Origin: Methanobacteriota archaeon
GTDB taxonomy: Archaea > Thermoplasmatota > Poseidoniia > Poseidoniales > Thalassarchaeaceae
Length of the DNA stretch: 55,003 bases
Direction: 5' to 3'
Assembly: GCA_002712285.1 (NCBI GenBank)
Contig: PATC01000024.1
Coordinates: 1 to 55,003, forward strand
The translations under genes and the position numbers were made by a program. Position 1 is the stretch's first letter. The number at the start of each line of letters is the position of its first letter. Positions 51,789 to 55,003 of this stretch are shown piece by piece. The notes below the pieces were generated by a model that searched no databases, had not been told where the DNA came from, and worked only from the letters and a program-made list of their open reading frames with translations.

Positions 51789-52901
51789 ATGGCAGGAGAC
51801 GCCCTTCACGTTGCCGAGTGGCTCTCAGCATACGATGTCTCCCAGATTACCATCGGTGTGGTCGCCTCCCATTCATCTCTGCAGATACTTCATGGTGCTC
51901 GTCAAGAGGGATTCAGAACCTTGGGTATTTGTGTTGGAGAGAAGCGCCGAAAAATGTACAGTGCTTTCCCTGGAGCGGAGCCAGATGAGTGGCTTGTGCT
52001 TGACGATTACAAGCAGATGATGGATTATGCTGAGTATTTGCGTGAACGCAATGTAATCATCATTCCTCACGGGTCCCTTGTAGAATACTTAGGTCCCAAG
52101 AATTTTCAGATTCTCTCAGTTCCAACCTTTGGAAATCGAAATATCCTCGAATGGGAAGGTAGCCGAGAACGACAGCGTCAGTGGTTAGAGTCTGGAGGAT
52201 GTACAATGCCTCGTGTGATTGAAGATCCCAAGGATATCGATGGTCCAGTTATCGTGAAGTACGCTGGGGCGAAGGGTGGCCGCGGCTACTTTATTGCTCG
52301 TGATTTCCGTGATTTTCGTCGTAACGTCGATCTTGAAGAAGAATTCACAATTCAGGAGTATGTTCTCGGCACTCGTTACTACTTCCAGTTCTTCTTCGAC
52401 CCACTTCCAGACGATGGCTATCAGGTTGAGGGTATGGGTTCCAATAAGGGCCAGAATATTGGTCGACTTGAGCTTATGAGTATTGATCGACGTGATGAAG
52501 CGAATGTTGACGAGTTCTACAAACTTGGGAGCTTACGTGATCTTCGAGACATGAATCTTGAACCATCTTTTGTCGTGACTGGAAATACTCCTGCTGTTCT
52601 TCGTGAGTCACTGCTCCCAGAAGCATTCCGTATGGGCGAAGGGGCAGTTGCAGCTAGTATGGAATTAGAAGGTGCAGAGCAGGGAATGATTGGCCCATTC
52701 TGCCTTGAGACTATCGTGACGGATAAGTTAGAATTCAGAGTTTTCGAAGTTAGCGCACGAATTGTTGCAGGAAGCAACGTTGCAGTTGGTGGTTCGCCGT
52801 ATTCAAACATCAACGAACCAGGAATTAGTACAGGACAACGTGTCGCGCGTTGTATTCGAAAAGCCATAGAGAAAGATCGCTTGTTGGAGATTCTGTCATA
52901 A
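51789..52901 (+). CDS. purP: FAICAR synthetase PurP (formate-dependent AICAR formyltransferase)
   Basis: This archaeal enzyme makes FAICAR from AICAR, formate and ATP in purine synthesis, replacing the folate-dependent bacterial PurH step. It is an ATP-grasp-type protein of 370 aa from ATG 51789; a GTG at 51747 is open but overlaps the divergent promoter. Supporting motifs are IPHGSLVEYLG, the ATP-binding VKYAGAKGGRGYFIARD, FTIQEYVLGTRYYFQFFFDP and IGPFCLETIVTD then FRVFEVSARIVAGSN. Confidence 0.95.
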   Translation: MAGDALHVAEWLSAYDVSQITIGVVASHSSLQILHGARQEGFRTLGICVGEKRRKMYSAFPGAEPDEWLVLDDYKQMMDYAEYLRERNVIIIPHGSLVEYLGPKNFQILSVPTFGNRNILEWEGSRERQRQWLESGGCTMPRVIEDPKDIDGPVIVKYAGAKGGRGYFIARDFRDFRRNVDLEEEFTIQEYVLGTRYYFQFFFDPLPDDGYQVEGMGSNKGQNIGRLELMSIDRRDEANVDEFYKLGSLRDLRDMNLEPSFVVTGNTPAVLRESLLPEAFRMGEGAVAASMELEGAEQGMIGPFCLETIVTDKLEFRVFEVSARIVAGSNVAVGGSPYSNINEPGISTGQRVARCIRKAIEKDRLLEILS

Positions 52902-52908
52902 TTAGGAT

Positions 52909-52922
52909 TTCATTATAATGAA
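52909..52922. promoter_or_regulatory. 14-bp AT-rich palindrome TTCATTATAATGAA
   Basis: A perfect palindrome lies 19 bases before the ATG of the first tandem membrane-protein gene and just after purP. Its centre TTATAA is TATA-box-like, so it may be that gene's core promoter, an operator, or both. Confidence 0.45.
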
Positions 52923-52941
52923 TTAACTCTTCGGATTCTTC

Positions 52942-54489
52942 ATGTCCTCGTTTTTCGAGTACTATTCCAGAGGCTTTCAACCAGAAAGCATGTTTGGATT
53001 CAGACTCCTAATATCTTGGACCTCAGGTCTTGTATTTTTGTGGATGGTAGGTCTAGCATATCTTGTTTTACGAGCGAATTCAAAGGCATTAGAAAACCGT
53101 TTCATGGCTGTTCTTTTGGTGTTTGAAGGGATAAAAGCAACTTTCATACTAACGGATGCTATACCATACGAAAGCCATTGGGAATGGCTTTGGAACTATT
53201 TGTTGTTCATCAAAATCGATCTTTTCTTTATGGCACATTTGACAACATTGTTGCTGTATTTGTGCATCCCTGTATATTACAAAATCGAGAGTTTATCATT
53301 CATGTACAATGAAAAAATCCAGAAGCATGTATGGTACATTGCCCCGATAATTGGAACGATTTTGTGGTTCGTAGTAAGCATGCATCCATTATTCGACCTC
53401 AGACAGTCTGCTTGGCTAATATGTACTGAGGCAGGGGCAACTCCATATTTGCAAGAATGGTTTGGAGGCATCCCATCCACTGGCGAGGCGGCTCTCGCAG
53501 CAATAGGGACATGTCCAGCTTATCTTAACATCCATATTTCTCAAGAGCCTGTTGGACTTTGGGGCATAGCATTACTATCTCCACTAGTGTCTATTGGTGC
53601 ACTGCTTCTTTATCGAACATCTATGAAGGAAAACCTAGATGGCGAAAATCCTGATTTCAAGACCGGTTTGACATCGAGATCATTGTACATCGGTTTCCTT
53701 GGAAAGGTATGCATGAATATGATTTACTTCTCTGTAGTTATACTGATTATTCCTATTCTCAATGGAGGCCCTGCTGGATTTGTAGACGCAAGCATGTGGC
53801 AGTGGGGCGAAAACCCTACTTCAATTACCAGATTGAAATATTACATATGGACACTAGGATTGCTATTTGTTCCTCTTGGTATGGGTTTTGAAGCTCTAAT
53901 GTTCGTACATGCATCATTGAAAGACACAGTATTTGGAATTGACAAAACGTTGCGTAAGACATTCTCAACTGCTGTATTTACTGGAATTGGTGCATTGATG
54001 TTCATCACAGGAAGCGAAGCTATGGAGAATGTGCTAGGCTTTGGTATGGCTGGTGGAGTCTTTATCGGAATAGGTCTGTTAGTTCTGAGGAAACCTATTA
54101 TCGGGGTAATCGATGGTATTTCTGGACAACTAATCCCATCAGAGTATTCAGATAACGAGAACAAATATCTGGACGCATACATCACCTCGATGCAAGACCG
54201 CATAATCACAGATGAGGAACGACGCTTACTCGTTATGCTTGCTCAATCTTACGAAATAGATGATGAACGTATCAAGTATATCGAGGAATCCTATGATGCA
54301 AGTTTAGGCATAGAGGGGGAGGCCTCACCGTTGCCTTTGTCTGATCAAACAATTATTGTCCTAGATTCGAATGAATTGTTCGTTGAAAACCAGTGGACAG
54401 ATGATTCGGGTTACACTTGGAGAAAGATGAGCGATGGCTCCATTCAGTGGTGGGATGGGGCCGAATGGAAAAAATATGGTGACGCATAG
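52942..54489 (+). CDS. Polytopic membrane protein with TerB-like helices and C-terminal WWDG module
   Basis: The 515-aa protein has about eight or nine TM helices in residues 20-390 (for example LLISWTSGLVFLWMVGLAYL and LYIGFLGKVCMNMIYFSVVI). A cytosolic region follows with an acidic helical segment (about 405-450, ITDEERRLLVMLAQSYEIDD). The last 30 residues contain DDSGYTWRKMSDGSIQWWDG and then AEW. That final module matches the end of the 444-aa protein at 13840-15174. A paralog follows immediately, its GTG sharing the last base of this TAG stop. The many TM helices with a soluble tail suggest a sensor or scaffold; no known family is recognised. The sequence is more AT-rich than its neighbours. 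Confidence 0.8.
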   Translation: MSSFFEYYSRGFQPESMFGFRLLISWTSGLVFLWMVGLAYLVLRANSKALENRFMAVLLVFEGIKATFILTDAIPYESHWEWLWNYLLFIKIDLFFMAHLTTLLLYLCIPVYYKIESLSFMYNEKIQKHVWYIAPIIGTILWFVVSMHPLFDLRQSAWLICTEAGATPYLQEWFGGIPSTGEAALAAIGTCPAYLNIHISQEPVGLWGIALLSPLVSIGALLLYRTSMKENLDGENPDFKTGLTSRSLYIGFLGKVCMNMIYFSVVILIIPILNGGPAGFVDASMWQWGENPTSITRLKYYIWTLGLLFVPLGMGFEALMFVHASLKDTVFGIDKTLRKTFSTAVFTGIGALMFITGSEAMENVLGFGMAGGVFIGIGLLVLRKPIIGVIDGISGQLIPSEYSDNENKYLDAYITSMQDRIITDEERRLLVMLAQSYEIDDERIKYIEESYDASLGIEGEASPLPLSDQTIIVLDSNELFVENQWTDDSGYTWRKMSDGSIQWWDGAEWKKYGDA

Positions 54490-55003
54490 TGATTGAAGAT
54501 ATTATAGCCCACTATGTCAGTGTTTTTGATGCAGATAGCCTCTATGGTTACAGGCAAATAATTTCTATTTTTTCAGGAATTGTCCTCATCTGGATGTGTG
54601 GGATTAGTTTTCTAATTATAAGAGCAAATCCAAGAGGTCTCGAAAATCGATTTATGGCTGTTTTGTTGATGGTTGAGGCGCTAAAGGCTACAGTCCTTTT
54701 TTGGGACTTTTTCCCGAATGGGCCAAAATTTGAGTGGTTATGGGATTACTTGTGGTGGATGAAATACGATGTTTACATGTTTGCAATCATTACATCAGTC
54801 ATGTTATACCTTTCATTTCCCATTTACTACAAGGTGAATCGATTCCAATCCTTGTATTCAGAAGCACTCCAAAAGAGGGTTTGGTATGTAGCACCGATTC
54901 TTGGCTTACTGATTTGGACCCTGATTCGTGGTCAAGAGGGAATAGAAGTAGCAAATGGGGCTTGGATTGTATGTGAGGGAGTGAATAGTCCTCCTGTTTT
55001 GCA
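54489..55003 (+). CDS. Tandem paralog of the preceding membrane protein, 3' end cut off
   Basis: The frame is open from GTG 54489 to the end of the window (171 codons plus two bases). It aligns with the start of the preceding protein: RANPRGLENRFMAVLLMVEA against RANSKALENRFMAVLLVFEG, then EALKAT, FEWLWDYL against WEWLWNYL, PIYYKV, and QKRVWYVAPILG against QKHVWYIAPIIG. At least four TM helices are present. The GTG overlaps the upstream TAG by one base (TAGTG), implying coupled translation. The rest, including any WWDG tail, lies outside the window. Confidence 0.85.
   Translation, partial: MIEDIIAHYVSVFDADSLYGYRQIISIFSGIVLIWMCGISFLIIRANPRGLENRFMAVLLMVEALKATVLFWDFFPNGPKFEWLWDYLWWMKYDVYMFAIITSVMLYLSFPIYYKVNRFQSLYSEALQKRVWYVAPILGLLIWTLIRGQEGIEVANGAWIVCEGVNSPPVL

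Overview
This window is chromosomal DNA from an archaeon, most likely a marine Group II euryarchaeon (Candidatus Poseidoniales) or close relative. The archaeal core genes are unmistakable: radA, rpoK, hel308 next to a Cgi121-like KEOPS subunit, purP and an archaeal-type initiator tRNA. They sit among bacterial-type genes (uvrC, heme A/O synthases ctaA/ctaB, tryptophan 2,3-dioxygenase, thiamine pyrophosphokinase, an M3 oligopeptidase) and very large secreted proteins rich in acidic Ca-binding repeats. This mixture is typical of surface-ocean, aerobic, protein-degrading MGII archaea. The assignment is an inference from gene content. No mobile element, CRISPR array or rRNA was seen.

Layout. 1-5.6 kb: end of a membrane-anchored protein, uvrC, a winged-helix/STAND ATPase regulator and two tiny Lrp/AsnC (RAM) domain proteins. 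5.7-23.5 kb: an envelope block with a 1614-aa beta-helix/PKD protein, a family 2 glycosyltransferase, an 812-aa thrombospondin-type-3 (TSP3) repeat protein translationally coupled to a 444-aa membrane protein, thiamine pyrophosphokinase, a 2102-aa FG-GAP/TSP3 protein and a zinc-ribbon protein. 23.5-28.5 kb: a degenerate M29-like aminopeptidase, a beta-propeller lipoprotein and dihydroorotase. 28.5-30.6 kb: initiator tRNA-Met, a small lipoprotein and radA, whose upstream region carries three inverted repeats. 30.6-35.8 kb (minus): an apparent operon hel308 - cgi121-like - zinc-finger - M3 peptidase. 35.9-41 kb: a TerB-like membrane protein; a minus-strand operon (thioesterase - SprT-like metalloprotease - membrane protein); an AstE/AspA-type zinc hydrolase. 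41-49 kb: a furin/kexin-type (S8B) secreted protease with P-domain, TSP3 and MopE-type repeats, an IPMS/homocitrate-synthase-family enzyme, ctaB, ctaA and a divergent membrane thioredoxin-like protein. 49-52.9 kb: rpoK, thiolase, tryptophan 2,3-dioxygenase and purP. 52.9-55 kb: two tandem paralogous polytopic membrane proteins, the second cut by the window end.

Functional reading. The secreted repeat proteins, glycosyltransferase and kexin-like protease describe a Ca-dependent, protein-rich cell surface, plausibly for attachment to and digestion of particles. ctaA/ctaB and the thioredoxin-like protein point to aerobic respiration with heme-copper oxidase. Gene packing is extreme. All ten convergent gene pairs are separated by 8 bp or less, or overlap, and five abut exactly through the same hexamer TGATTA. 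No stretch longer than about 140 bases lacks a gene or RNA. The most unusual items are the kexin-type protease, the composite TSP3 repeat shared by two loci, a shared C-terminal Trp-Trp-Asp-Gly module on two otherwise unrelated membrane proteins, a tandem family of unrecognised membrane proteins, and a perfect 10-bp inverted repeat spanning a start codon.
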